From Gammaproteobacteria bacterium (GTDB taxonomy: Bacteria; Pseudomonadota; Gammaproteobacteria; Tenderiales; Tenderiaceae), in NCBI GenBank assembly GCA_021731365.1, contig JAKFXL010000047.1, positions 1 through 46,872 of the forward strand: a stretch of DNA of 46,872 nucleotides. Direction: 5' to 3'. A program made the translations under genes and the position numbers. The notes under the pieces were generated by a model, which did no database searches, was not told where the DNA came from, and was given only the letters and a program-made list of their open reading frames with translations. Each line of letters starts with the position of its first letter. Positions within the stretch are counted from its first letter, which is position 1. Below, in pieces: positions 9,261-18,532 of this stretch.

Positions 9261-10442
9261 CTATTCAGCCAGTTTTTGTTGTGCAGCGGCAACCGCTACA
9301 CCACGTGTGATGGGGGCCTTCAGCCGTCCCAGCACATCATCCAGCGCGTGCAGGCAGAGTAATACATTGCGGTTGTTACAGGTATGGCCCATCAGGCCGA
9401 TACGCCACACCTTGCCCGCCATAACCCCCAGCCCGGCACCAATCTCCAGCTGGTACTCATTGAGCAGCATTGACCGCACCTGGGCATCATCAACCCCGGC
9501 AGGCAGTGTAACGGCGTTAAGTTGTGGCAAACGTTCCGCCTCGGGCACAACAAAGCTCAACCCCATTGCCTCGATCCCGGCACGCAGGGCGAGGTGATAT
9601 TTATGGTGACGGGCCCAGGCATTGGCGAGCCCCTCTTCATTGAGAATAACCAGCGCTTCGTGCAGACCATAAAGTGCATTCACCGGTGCGGTGTGGTGAT
9701 AGCTCCGTTTAATCCCGCTACCCCAGTAGCCCATCACCAGATTCAGGTCCATAAACCAGCTCTGCACCTTATGTTTGCGCTGTTTGATCTTTTCCAGGGC
9801 GCGTTCATTAAAACTGACGGGGGAGAGTCCCGGTGTGCAGGAGAGGCACTTTTGCGTGCCGGAGTAGATTGCATCCACATCCCACTCATCCACCAGCAGG
9901 GTGGTCCCTGCCAATGAGGTAACGGCATCCACAATCGTCAGCGCATCGTAGCGGTGGGCAATCTCCACCAATGTTTTAACATCGGACTGCGCCCCGGTAG
10001 AGGTCTCGGCATGGACAAATGCCACCACCTTAGTATCGCGGTTGGCCTTGAGTGCATCCTCAAGCTTTTGTGGATCCACCGCACGGCCCCAATCATCCTG
10101 GACCATCACCGCCACACCACCGCAGCGCTCCACGTTCTCCTTCATGCGTCCGCCAAACACACCGTTCTGGCAGATGATCACCTTGTCACCCGGCTCAACC
10201 AGATTCACAAAACAGCTCTCCATCCCGGCAGAGCCAGGGGCTGATACTGGCATGGTCAGCTCATTACGGGTTTGAAAGGCGTACTGCAACAGCCCCTTAA
10301 CCTCATCCATCATTCCCACAAACAGAGGGTCAAGATGGCCAATGGTAGGACGCCCCAGCGCCTCCAGAACACGGGGATTAACATCAGACGGCCCTGGTCC
10401 CATCAAGGTACGCTGGGGTGGATGAAATGATTTTATAGTCAT
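9261..10442 (-). CDS. Class V aminotransferase (alanine/serine-glyoxylate type)
   Basis: This PLP enzyme moves an amino group from alanine or serine to glyoxylate, giving glycine. The 393-residue protein has the family N-terminus (LMGPGPSDVNPRVLEAL, GHLDP), the cofactor-site motif SAPGSAGMESCFVNL, HAETSTG at about 144-150, the VDAVTSLAG segment holding the PLP aspartate, and SGTQKCL with the Schiff-base lysine K198. The next block, CTPGLSPVSFNERAL, is also conserved. A C-terminal domain ends with WRIGLMGHTCNNRNV, which contains the conserved RIG substrate-binding arginine. TGAGG at about -13 serves as ribosome-binding site. The amino-group donor cannot be fixed from sequence alone. The gene is divergent from the WYL regulator, with 195 bp between them. 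Confidence 0.9.
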   Translation of the reverse strand: MTIKSFHPPQRTLMGPGPSDVNPRVLEALGRPTIGHLDPLFVGMMDEVKGLLQYAFQTRNELTMPVSAPGSAGMESCFVNLVEPGDKVIICQNGVFGGRMKENVERCGGVAVMVQDDWGRAVDPQKLEDALKANRDTKVVAFVHAETSTGAQSDVKTLVEIAHRYDALTIVDAVTSLAGTTLLVDEWDVDAIYSGTQKCLSCTPGLSPVSFNERALEKIKQRKHKVQSWFMDLNLVMGYWGSGIKRSYHHTAPVNALYGLHEALVILNEEGLANAWARHHKYHLALRAGIEAMGLSFVVPEAERLPQLNAVTLPAGVDDAQVRSMLLNEYQLEIGAGLGVMAGKVWRIGLMGHTCNNRNVLLCLHALDDVLGRLKAPITRGVAVAAAQQKLAE

Positions 10443-10637
10443 GATGATGCCTCACTAGGTTCAGTAGTCTTTTATTCAGGCACGTATCTCACTAAAGACG
10501 CCAATGAAATGCAAGGAAATATTAGAAAATCGTTGTTTAGTGATGGAAAAAGAGCAACCCTTTCCTATACGCAAGTAGGGTAGTATCCGCCAGTAGGTAA
10601 AAAAAAAGCTATAAAAAATCTGAATGACGGGGGTGGT

Positions 10638-11606
10638 TTGGATAAGTTTGATCGTATTTATGCGCTGCATAAACGGCTAAGTGCTGCCCGATATCCAATA
10701 TCGCGCCTGCAAATGGAACAAGCGCTGGAGTGCAAACGTGGCACCATCGTTCGCATCATCAGCTATATGCAGGATTTTCTTGGCGCGCCACTTGAATATG
10801 ACCCCAAAGCCAACGGCTGGTACTACAACCACAAAGCAACCGACCCGCCATACGAACTCCCCGGCCTCTGGTTCAATACCCAGGAGCTACAATCCTTAGC
10901 TACACTTAGCCACCTAATAAGTGATCTGCAACCCGGCCCGCTTTCTGATCAGTTACGCCCCTTTGAACGGCGCATCGAAACGCTACTCGCCACCAAGCAA
11001 TTTGGTAATGGAAAAGCAAAACAATCTATTCGCCTGCTCGGCATGGGCACACGCAACGGTGGCGACGCCTTTCAGCGCGTGGCCGAAGGGCTGCTGCAAT
11101 ATAAACGTATCGACATCACTTATCACGCCCGCGAAAGCAACCAGACCAGCCAGCGCATCGTCAGCCCGCAACGCATCGTCCGCTACCGTGACAACTGGTA
11201 TCTCGACGCCTACTGCCATCAACGTGAAGCTCTACGCAACTTCGCCATCGATCGTATTAAACAGATCAAACTGCTCAACATCCCCGCACAACAGATCGAC
11301 GAAGAGATGTTGAGTCAACACTTCGCCGACGCCTATGGCATCTTTGCCGGCAAAAGCGACAACACCGCCGTACTCATCTTCAACGAATATCGTGCCCGCT
11401 GGGTAGCCGAGGAGACATGGCACCCTAAACAGCAAGCGCGGTTTTTAACCGACGGACGTTATGAGCTAAAAATTCCCTACAGAAAATCCCAAGAATTATT
11501 AATGGATATATTGAAATACGGCCCCGATGTAGAAGTGGTCGCGCCAGAAGAGTTACGGCAGGCGGTGAAGGTACGACTGGAACAGGCGGTGAATCAGTAT
11601 AAATAA
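10638..11606 (+). CDS. WYL-domain transcriptional regulator beside the cas operon
   Basis: This is a DNA-binding regulator with an N-terminal winged helix-turn-helix (about residues 1-65; FDRIYALHKRL and CKRGTIVRIISYM). It also has a central WYL domain around residues 150-220 (ITYHARESN, SPQRIVRYRDNWYLDAYCHQREALRNFAIDRI) and a C-terminal WCX extension. WYL domains bind nucleic acid or nucleotide ligands, and such proteins are known to control some CRISPR-Cas and anti-phage systems. The start is a TTG at 10638, with GGGGGTGG just upstream; its MDKFDRI opening is the usual one for this family. The gene ends 163 bp before cas3 and runs in the same direction, so it may regulate the cas operon. 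That is inference from position. Confidence 0.85.
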   Translation: MDKFDRIYALHKRLSAARYPISRLQMEQALECKRGTIVRIISYMQDFLGAPLEYDPKANGWYYNHKATDPPYELPGLWFNTQELQSLATLSHLISDLQPGPLSDQLRPFERRIETLLATKQFGNGKAKQSIRLLGMGTRNGGDAFQRVAEGLLQYKRIDITYHARESNQTSQRIVSPQRIVRYRDNWYLDAYCHQREALRNFAIDRIKQIKLLNIPAQQIDEEMLSQHFADAYGIFAGKSDNTAVLIFNEYRARWVAEETWHPKQQARFLTDGRYELKIPYRKSQELLMDILKYGPDVEVVAPEELRQAVKVRLEQAVNQYK

Positions 11607-11692
11607 ACAGTGGATGGGGTGCGGGGTGTATCGCGGGATGGAACACCGCTTGTGTTAAAAAGGGTTGGTCCCAACGTCTGATGAGGTGTGAA

Positions 11693-11767
11693 ATGAAAAA
11701 CAATATAACCAAGGAAGGTTCAAGAATGAGTGTTTTCAGGTTCTTGCTACTGTTTATTAGGTGCTAG
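11693..11767 (+). CDS. Possible 24-residue leader ORF directly before cas3
   Basis: An ATG at 11693 is preceded by GAGGTG. It opens a 24-codon frame with a charged N-terminus (MKNNITKEGSR) and a hydrophobic tail (MSVFRFLLLFIRC), and the TAG ends 2 bases before the cas3 ATG. This spacing would allow the ribosome that ends here to start cas3, or would hide the cas3 ribosome-binding site when translation fails. I know of no homologue, and random ORFs of this length are common. Confidence 0.25.
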   Translation: MKNNITKEGSRMSVFRFLLLFIRC

Positions 11768-11769
11768 TG

Positions 11770-14391
11770 ATGAAAGTCATGAAGCCAGGATTGTCGGGCG
11801 CATTTGGAAAGCTTTCGCGTGATGATGAAGGAGCTATCACCGGTTGGCATCCATTGGTTGATCACATGATTGATGTGGCGGCCTGCTTTGAATGTCTAAG
11901 CACTTGTCATTCAATTCGTCGGGCTATGGAGAAAGCTGCGGGCAGGGAGTTGGATGAATGCGACATTGCGCGCCTTGCGGTGCTGGTTTTTTTACACGAC
12001 CTAGGTAAAGCCAATAGTGGGTTCCAAGCCAAGCGTTGGAAAAACTCCCATGACATCCCCAAAGGTTGGCCTCTTCATGCGGGGCATGGTATTGAAGCAA
12101 TCAGGCTGTTTTATGAAGCTTTGGCCCGACAGCCGATTGAATTTTTGATTGAACAGATTTGTACCTGGGGTGATGCAAGTGAGCCGTTGCTGATCGCCAG
12201 CATCAGCCACCACGGTCGCCCGATCAAGGACAACCCCGGTGATTGGAATAAAAATATCTGGAAACAGGTGGCGGGTGCTTACGATCCTGCCGTCGTGCTG
12301 CAGGATATTGGCGAACGTGCCGTAGCAAATTACCCGCAAGCCTTTGAATCAGGCGGCAAGCCACTGCCCGATGCCCCGGCCTTTGGGCATTTGTTTGCAG
12401 GTCTTGTGCAATTGGCTGACTGGCTGGGGTCGGATATGGATTTCTTTCCCTACTCTAAAGAAGGAGAGAATAGAGCCGCCACCGCCAAGGAAAAAGCGCG
12501 TAAGGCTATCACTACCATTGGCTTGGATGCTGAGGATTGGCGCAGCAAGCTGAATGATCGCTCGCCCAATTTTGCGGCTACTTTCGGTATTGCAGAACCT
12601 CGTCCTATTCAAGAGGCTATGAGCGATGATGACCTTGGACCGTTGGTGATTCTTGAATCGGAAACTGGCAGCGGTAAGACTGAAGCGGCCATATGGCGAT
12701 TTGTGAATCTATTCAGAGCCGGGCTGGTGGACAGCCTGTATTTTGCTTTGCCAACCCGTGTGGCCGCCTCGCAGGTTTATAACCGAGTTCAAGCCGCTGT
12801 CAAAAACCTCTGGCCGGAAAATCCGCCACTCACGGTGCGCGCTTTGCCCGGTTATGTCAGTGCCGATGGGGCAGATGTTAAGCAACTTCCTGATTTTGTG
12901 GTGCTGTGGTCAGATCATCCTAATGATGCCAAAGCCCAGCAACGTTGGGCGGCAGAATCTGCCAAACGTTTCCTTGCTGCGCCAATTGCCGTTGGCACCA
13001 TCGATCAAGCATTGCTGGGTGCATTACAAGTGCGCCATGTCCACTTGCGTCATGCCATGCTGGCGCGCAGCTTGTTGGTGGTGGATGAGGTTCATGCTTC
13101 TGATCCTTATATGACAGTATTGTTAGAGCACTTGCTCAAGGCACATCTGAATAATGGCGGGCAGGCATTGCTGCTTTCTGCAACGCTCGGTTCCAGTGCG
13201 CGCAACCGTTACCTGGCCTTGCGCGCAAATGTGAAGAGACCACAAGCCAAACCCATGACCTTCGAAGCTGCGTGTGCCGTTCCGTACCCGGCCATTTCTG
13301 ACAATAATAAAACGTTAACTGTTAATGCCAGTGGCAACACCAAACAGGTGACATGGACGGCGCATGACATTATTGATTCCCCCGATAAGATCGCAAACAT
13401 GGCAATAGCTGCTGCCAAGCTCGGTGCAAAAGTGCTGGTGATACGCAACACCGTACCTACGGCTATCGCCACACTCTCGGCCATTGAGGAGGGTATTACT
13501 GATAAGGCGTGGCTGTTCACGGTGAACGGAATTCCCACGCTTCATCACAGTCGATTCAGCAGGCAAGATCGACCTATCATGGACAAAGCTATTGAAGCGC
13601 AGCTCGGCAAACAACGTCCATCTGGCCCGTTGATTGTAGTGGGGACACAGACACTTGAACAAAGTCTGGATATAGATGCTGACGTGCTGATTACAGACCT
13701 CTGCCCGATGGACGTATTGTTGCAGCGCATCGGTCGTCTGCATCGTCATAACCGTCCAACGCCAGAACGTCCCGAGGCATTTCAAACAGCACAAGCTTGG
13801 GTATTAACGCCAGCAGGGAATGACCTCAACCCCTTAATTGGAAAATCACAGCATGGTTTGGGAATGTTTCACAATGGCGGCGGAGTCTATGCCGACCTGC
13901 GTGTGCTGGAAGCTACACGGGCATTGCTTGTTGAGCGTCCTGTTGTGTCAATTCCTGCTGACAATCGCTACCTCGTAGAAGCTGCCACTCATCCGGATAA
14001 ACTGTGCTCTATCCAAAATGAACATGGGGACGCATGGCAAACCTTGGGGCAGAGAATCGAAGGCGGTACCGGCGCACAACAAACGATTGGGCACTTGCAC
14101 GCATTAGACGTTGAGCAAACCTTTGGTGAGCAAGAGTTTCCCAACGACGTAAAAATTGCTACCCGTCTTGGTGCGCAAGACAGGATTTTGCACTTTGATC
14201 TTAAGTGGCCGAGCCCATTCGGTGAACCTCTCAAAGAGTTGCCGATTCGTTATCACCTGCTACCCAAAGGCTTGTCGCCCGATGCAGAGCCAAGCGACAT
14301 TAACCAAACCGCAACAAGTCTTACCTTTCGCTTGGGCGATACACAATTTTGCTATACACGACTTGGGCTAGAACGCCTCAAAAATGATTAA
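11770..14391 (+). CDS. cas3: CRISPR-associated helicase/nuclease Cas3 (type I-E)
   Basis: Cas3 is recruited by Cascade after R-loop formation. It unwinds and degrades the target DNA. The protein has 873 residues from ATG 11770, which has AGGTG six bases upstream; a GTG at 11761 in the same frame is less likely. It carries an N-terminal HD nuclease domain: His near residue 27, the HDLGK motif at about 76-80, SHHGRP near 146-151 and a late Asp in QLADW. The superfamily 2 helicase follows, with Walker A ETGSGKTE near residue 300, DEVH at about 439-442, SAT at about 470-472 and the arginine-finger motif QRIGRLHR at about 652-659. All key residues are present, so it appears functional. It heads the cas operon and is 23 bp from cas8e. 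Confidence 0.96.
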   Translation: MKVMKPGLSGAFGKLSRDDEGAITGWHPLVDHMIDVAACFECLSTCHSIRRAMEKAAGRELDECDIARLAVLVFLHDLGKANSGFQAKRWKNSHDIPKGWPLHAGHGIEAIRLFYEALARQPIEFLIEQICTWGDASEPLLIASISHHGRPIKDNPGDWNKNIWKQVAGAYDPAVVLQDIGERAVANYPQAFESGGKPLPDAPAFGHLFAGLVQLADWLGSDMDFFPYSKEGENRAATAKEKARKAITTIGLDAEDWRSKLNDRSPNFAATFGIAEPRPIQEAMSDDDLGPLVILESETGSGKTEAAIWRFVNLFRAGLVDSLYFALPTRVAASQVYNRVQAAVKNLWPENPPLTVRALPGYVSADGADVKQLPDFVVLWSDHPNDAKAQQRWAAESAKRFLAAPIAVGTIDQALLGALQVRHVHLRHAMLARSLLVVDEVHASDPYMTVLLEHLLKAHLNNGGQALLLSATLGSSARNRYLALRANVKRPQAKPMTFEAACAVPYPAISDNNKTLTVNASGNTKQVTWTAHDIIDSPDKIANMAIAAAKLGAKVLVIRNTVPTAIATLSAIEEGITDKAWLFTVNGIPTLHHSRFSRQDRPIMDKAIEAQLGKQRPSGPLIVVGTQTLEQSLDIDADVLITDLCPMDVLLQRIGRLHRHNRPTPERPEAFQTAQAWVLTPAGNDLNPLIGKSQHGLGMFHNGGGVYADLRVLEATRALLVERPVVSIPADNRYLVEAATHPDKLCSIQNEHGDAWQTLGQRIEGGTGAQQTIGHLHALDVEQTFGEQEFPNDVKIATRLGAQDRILHFDLKWPSPFGEPLKELPIRYHLLPKGLSPDAEPSDINQTATSLTFRLGDTQFCYTRLGLERLKND

Positions 14392-14414
14392 CTTAATGAT
14401 GCTGGAGGACTACC

Positions 14415-16004
14415 GTGATACTTCAATACTCCCTGCTCGATGAACCACTGATCCGCGCCCGGCTGGTGGATGACGGACAACTTATTAAATACAGCCTGCC
14501 TGGCCTGTTTGTGGCACTTGCGCGTGATGAAGTGCGCGACTTCCCCGCGCTCCGTCCGCACCAACGCCACCCGTGGCACGCTTTTCTGGTGCAACTCGCC
14601 GCCATGGCATTGCATCATGCTGGGCGAGACAAGCCCTTTGAAACAGAACAAGAATGGAAAGCAGCGCTGCTGGCACTTACGCCGGAGCACCCGGATGGCG
14701 CGGCTTGGTGCTTGATTGCACTGCATGATAAACCAGCTTTCATGCAAGCACCTGTGCCGGATGGCAAGGTAAGTGATTGGAAAAATACCCTTTATGCGCC
14801 TGACGAGTTGGACATGCTGGTGACTTCAAAAAACCATGATTTGAAAGCAGCACGGATGCGGCAAGTTTTTCCAGATGATTGGGTAATGGCGTTAATCAGC
14901 CTGCAAACGCAAGAAGGATTTTTGGGCGCAGGAAACTATGGTATCTCTCGCATGAATGGCGGGTTTGCTAGCCGTCCGGCAATAGGTATTGTACCCATTG
15001 GGTACTGGGGCATACGTTGGCAAAGGGATGTGGCGGTTCTATTGAAGCACAGGAGAGAGATAGTCGAGTTCATGGGATTGCAAAATGAAAGTGGCATTGG
15101 ACTCGTCTGGCAAAAAATATGGAGCGGTGAGAGCAGCTTGGCTTTCGCATCTCTCGATCCTTTTTATATCGAAATATGCCGTCGGATCAGGCTGGTTCAG
15201 CCTGATGGTCGGCAATCAATTAGTGCGGTTGCTACGGGAAGTAAAGCTGCGCGTATCGAAGCCAAAGAGCGCAACGGAATTACTGGTGACCCTTGGATGC
15301 CTATAGACACGGCTGCGGGCAAAGCCTTAACCATCGGTTCTGATGGGTTCCACTATCGCTTAGCTGCAGAACTACTTTTTGGGAATAAATTTCGTAGTCC
15401 CATCGCCCAAATACCTAATGCCGCTGATGGCGAGGCGGGCATAATGGTTCTGGCGCAAGGGGTGACGCGAGGACAAGGAAAAACGGAGGGCTACCACGAA
15501 CGTCGTATTCCAATCTCACCCAAGGTACGCAACATGCTTCGCCAAAAGAAAACTGATCTCTTGGCGAAGGTTGCTGGTGAGCGCGTCGATGCTATTGGGA
15601 AAATGCGCAGTGTATTGTGGACTGCATTGGCTGCACTGTTTGACCAAGGCGCAGTTAAAGATAAGTTTTCTGACAGCGCCAAAGATAAAGCGGCTGTATT
15701 CACCAAAACATTTGAACAAGCCGAAGACCCCCGTTTCTTTGAAGAACTCAATGTGGAAATAGAATCTGACGACCCCGAAAACCAGCGTTTGCAATGGCTA
15801 CTTTTCATGGTGGATCGTGCCGAAGCAATCCTCAAGACGGCATTCATCGCAGGGCCGCAAGGTGGAGAGCAACGATACCGCGCCAGATCAGCCGCGCTGA
15901 CCAGATTTCATGGCGGATTGCGTAGTGACAAAACATTTCCCACGCTTGCAAATTATTATCATCAGCTAACCACCAACAAGGAGATCGCACATGAGCCTGT
16001 CTGA
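14415..16004 (+). CDS. casA: Cascade large subunit Cas8e (Cse1/CasA)
   Basis: This is the large subunit of the type I-E Cascade complex. It recognises the PAM, binds the 5' handle end of the crRNA and recruits Cas3. The 529-residue protein is of usual length (E. coli CasA has 502). It begins MILQYSLLDEPLIRARL, contains the family segment GFLGAGNYGISRMNGGFASRP around residues 170-195 and ends in a helical bundle near 390-529. The start is GTG 14415 with GGAGG six bases upstream. It overlaps cse2 by 14 bp. The PAM-reading loop cannot be mapped with confidence from sequence alone. Confidence 0.92.
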   Translation: MILQYSLLDEPLIRARLVDDGQLIKYSLPGLFVALARDEVRDFPALRPHQRHPWHAFLVQLAAMALHHAGRDKPFETEQEWKAALLALTPEHPDGAAWCLIALHDKPAFMQAPVPDGKVSDWKNTLYAPDELDMLVTSKNHDLKAARMRQVFPDDWVMALISLQTQEGFLGAGNYGISRMNGGFASRPAIGIVPIGYWGIRWQRDVAVLLKHRREIVEFMGLQNESGIGLVWQKIWSGESSLAFASLDPFYIEICRRIRLVQPDGRQSISAVATGSKAARIEAKERNGITGDPWMPIDTAAGKALTIGSDGFHYRLAAELLFGNKFRSPIAQIPNAADGEAGIMVLAQGVTRGQGKTEGYHERRIPISPKVRNMLRQKKTDLLAKVAGERVDAIGKMRSVLWTALAALFDQGAVKDKFSDSAKDKAAVFTKTFEQAEDPRFFEELNVEIESDDPENQRLQWLLFMVDRAEAILKTAFIAGPQGGEQRYRARSAALTRFHGGLRSDKTFPTLANYYHQLTTNKEIAHEPV

Positions 16005-16587
16005 TGCTGTTCCACTGGAGCCGCCCGAACAATCAAACAATGGCGCCCCCACTTCTATAGAGAGAAAGGAGCAACCGATCTCACGTCTGGCTCGCATCAT
16101 TGCGCAAGTTTCACGTTTTTCGGGTGACGCGCACGGCTTGGATAATGGCGAGCGTGCCGCACTGGCACGGCTCGACCCCGATGGCGAATTGCGTCCACAT
16201 CAAATAGCAGCGCTGTCGCGTGCCTTGATTTACGCCGAATTTGACCCGGACACATGGAGGCCCGAAACATGGCGGCTCTGGGCACTGATTGCGCATGGCA
16301 TGGCACTGGCTGGACACGATGCCAGCCAGAGTCTGGGGCAGCAATTCAGCAAGGCTGACGTATCCGAATCTCGTGTCACCAAACTACTTACCTCCCGTGG
16401 CGATGCTTTTCGCCAACTGTTGCCGCGCCTGTTGCGGCTGATTGCCAGCAAGGGCATTGCCCCCAATTGGTACGAGTTGGGAGGATTGATTCTTAACCAA
16501 GAATGGGATGAGGAGAAAGCTGAAGACATTCGACTCAAAATTGCGGGACGATTTTTCTCTGCTGAAGTTAAAAAACCAAAACACTAA
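15991..16587 (+). CDS. casB: Cascade small subunit Cse2 (CasB)
   Basis: Cse2 forms the dimer on the belly of Cascade and stabilises the R-loop. The 198-residue protein is all-helical by appearance and has the typical LARIIAQVSRFSGDAHGLDNGERAALARLDP start and the C-terminal RLLRLIASKGIAPNWYELGGLIL block. It begins at ATG 15991 inside the end of cas8e, with AAGGAG seven bases upstream. It is a little longer than E. coli CasB (160) because of a polar, Pro/Ser-rich N-terminal tail of about 30 residues. Confidence 0.9.
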   Translation: MSLSDAVPLEPPEQSNNGAPTSIERKEQPISRLARIIAQVSRFSGDAHGLDNGERAALARLDPDGELRPHQIAALSRALIYAEFDPDTWRPETWRLWALIAHGMALAGHDASQSLGQQFSKADVSESRVTKLLTSRGDAFRQLLPRLLRLIASKGIAPNWYELGGLILNQEWDEEKAEDIRLKIAGRFFSAEVKKPKH

Positions 16588-16611
16588 CAGTTTAATAATT
16601 GGAGATCGACT

Positions 16612-17811
16612 ATGTCACTGCCACGTTTTATTCAAATTCACACCCTGCACGCTTACCCAGCCTCTTTACTGAATCGCGATGATGCCGGTTTGGCGAAACG
16701 TTTGCCGCTGGGTGACGCCGTGCGCACCCGCATTTCTTCGCAATGCCTGAAACGGCATTGGCGTGTCACGGAAGATCACTTCTCCTTGTCCAATCTGAAT
16801 GTACCGATGGCGGTTCGTTCGCGATCAACATTGGAGCTCATCAGTAAGCGCATTCAGGAAAATGGCATTTCCGCCGCGCTGGCGCAAGCTGCCGTTGAAG
16901 CGATGCGCGATGCGGGGCTACTGGACAAGAGCGGCAAGGATAAAAAAGGTGAAGACGCCCTGAAAACCGGGCAAGCCGTGCTGTTGGGCAAACCTGAAAT
17001 CGACTATCTGGTTCGCCGCTGTACCGAGCTGGCGCAAAGCTGCGACGATGAGAAACCGCTCAAGGCAGCAATTATCAGCGCACTGAAAGACGAGAAGAAA
17101 AACATCGAGGCAATCAAGCACGGCAGTGGATTGGAATCTGCCCTGTTCGGTCGCATGGTGACCTCAGATATTCTCGCCAGTCGTGAGGCCTCTGTTTCTG
17201 TCGCTCATGCGTTCACCGTTCATCAAGCCCAAGTCGAAAACGATTACTTCACCGTAGTCGATGATCTCATTCAGGAAGCTGGTGAGTTAGGTTCTGCTGG
17301 AATTTTCGATACAGAACTTGCCTCCGGTCTCTACTACGGCTACGTAGTAGTGGATGTGCCGCAATTACTCGAAAACCTGGAAGGCATCGACGCCAAGAAT
17401 TGTTTTTCTGATGGCACATCGGCGGAACACCGCGAACTGGCGGGGCGGGTGGTGCAACATCTGCTGCATCTTATTGCCACTGTCAGTCCCGGTGCAAAAC
17501 GCGGCTCGACTGCACCTTTCGATTGGGCAAAGTTCATGCTGGTGGAAGCGGGTGATTGGCAACCACGCAGCTTGGCCGGTGCATTTCACGATGCGTTACC
17601 GCTGGAAGTCAAAGGCAATACTGAGACTATCCGCCAACGTGCTGTGACGCGCATGACACAAGAAATCTCGGCGATGGATGACGCCTATGGTGCACCTCTG
17701 GCCCGGCGTTTTCTGGCACTGGATGCTGTTGATGTGCCAAATGCCGAACGCGTTAACCTTGCCAAGCTTGGTGAATGGGCAAGCGAGATTGTGCGGCAGG
17801 GAGCATGTTGA
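16612..17811 (+). CDS. casC: Cascade backbone subunit Cas7e (Cse4/CasC)
   Basis: Six copies of Cas7e wrap the crRNA guide in Cascade. The 399-residue protein has the RAMP-fold opening FIQIHTLHAYPASLLNRDDAGLAKRLPLGDAVRTRISSQCLKRHWR, in which the NRDD and RISSQCLKR motifs are hallmarks of type I-E CasC. Later conserved parts include VSVAHAFTVHQAQVENDYFTVVDD and GAKRGSTAPFDWAKFMLVE. GGAG nine bases before the ATG serves as ribosome-binding site. The stop is one base before the cas5e start. Confidence 0.95.
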   Translation: MSLPRFIQIHTLHAYPASLLNRDDAGLAKRLPLGDAVRTRISSQCLKRHWRVTEDHFSLSNLNVPMAVRSRSTLELISKRIQENGISAALAQAAVEAMRDAGLLDKSGKDKKGEDALKTGQAVLLGKPEIDYLVRRCTELAQSCDDEKPLKAAIISALKDEKKNIEAIKHGSGLESALFGRMVTSDILASREASVSVAHAFTVHQAQVENDYFTVVDDLIQEAGELGSAGIFDTELASGLYYGYVVVDVPQLLENLEGIDAKNCFSDGTSAEHRELAGRVVQHLLHLIATVSPGAKRGSTAPFDWAKFMLVEAGDWQPRSLAGAFHDALPLEVKGNTETIRQRAVTRMTQEISAMDDAYGAPLARRFLALDAVDVPNAERVNLAKLGEWASEIVRQGAC

Positions 17812-17812
17812 A

Positions 17813-18532
17813 ATGCCACGTCATTTATTACTGCGACTAGAAGCACCTCTTATAGCCTTTGGCGGTGAGACCATCGACAACCTCGGCGTGATTCGTGACT
17901 TTCCGGCGCTTTCTATGATTACCGGATTGTTTGCCAACGCGCTCGGCTGGCGGCGGGAAGAGTGCGAATTACATGATCGTTTGCAGAGCCGCTTGGTAGT
18001 CGGTGCGCGGCTGAATACGCCGATACAACGCCTCACCGATTTTCAAACCGCACAACTGGGAAAAGAGGATAAAGGTTGGACTACCTGGGGTGTGCCTGAA
18101 GAACGGCGAGGAGGCGCTGGTACTTATAATGGGCCTCATTTGCGCTACCGCGACTATCACGCCAGCCTTAACGTACTAGTCGCTCTGCGGCTGAAACCTT
18201 CGGAAGAAGTTCCCACGCTGGACGATCTTGCTCTTGCACTTGACCACCCTGCGCGCCCTTTATTTATCGGTCGCAAACCCTGCCTGCCCAGCAAACGGAT
18301 TTCTGCCGGATGGCAAGAAGCCGACAACGTGCTACATGCCTTGCAACTCGCACACCCTCCGCAAACTGATTGCAAGCAATCGCTACGGATGCAATGGCCG
18401 GACGGCGAAGGCAATCTTGCCGGAGATCGCCTGATTGATTTGTGTGATGAACGTAACTGGACCAGCGGTGTGCATGGTGGTTGGCGGCCAGTACGTGAGG
18501 GCAGTTTTACACCACAAGGAGTGCAAACATGA
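17813..18532 (+). CDS. casD: Cascade subunit Cas5e (CasD)
   Basis: Cas5e caps the crRNA 5' handle in Cascade. I choose ATG 17813 (MPRHLLLRLEAPLIAFGGE), giving 239 residues, because it matches the family start and lies immediately after the casC stop. The open frame runs further upstream but only inside casC. The visible Cas5 features are the RAMP strand LLLRLEAPLIAFG, the DFPALSMITGLFANALGWRR helix and a C-terminal LFIGRKPCLPS motif that is conserved in CasD. The stop overlaps the cas6e ATG (ATGA), which indicates coupling. Confidence 0.93.
   Translation: MPRHLLLRLEAPLIAFGGETIDNLGVIRDFPALSMITGLFANALGWRREECELHDRLQSRLVVGARLNTPIQRLTDFQTAQLGKEDKGWTTWGVPEERRGGAGTYNGPHLRYRDYHASLNVLVALRLKPSEEVPTLDDLALALDHPARPLFIGRKPCLPSKRISAGWQEADNVLHALQLAHPPQTDCKQSLRMQWPDGEGNLAGDRLIDLCDERNWTSGVHGGWRPVREGSFTPQGVQT

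Noticed and set aside
10476-10670. 64-codon minus-strand ORF in the gap upstream of the WYL gene
   Set aside because: It has no good ribosome-binding site, runs into the start of the WYL gene and has composition of AT-rich intergenic DNA.
17678-17812. Upstream extension of cas5e
   Set aside because: It is a frame-shifted reading of the end of cas7e. Family members start at MPRHLLLRLEAPL (17813).
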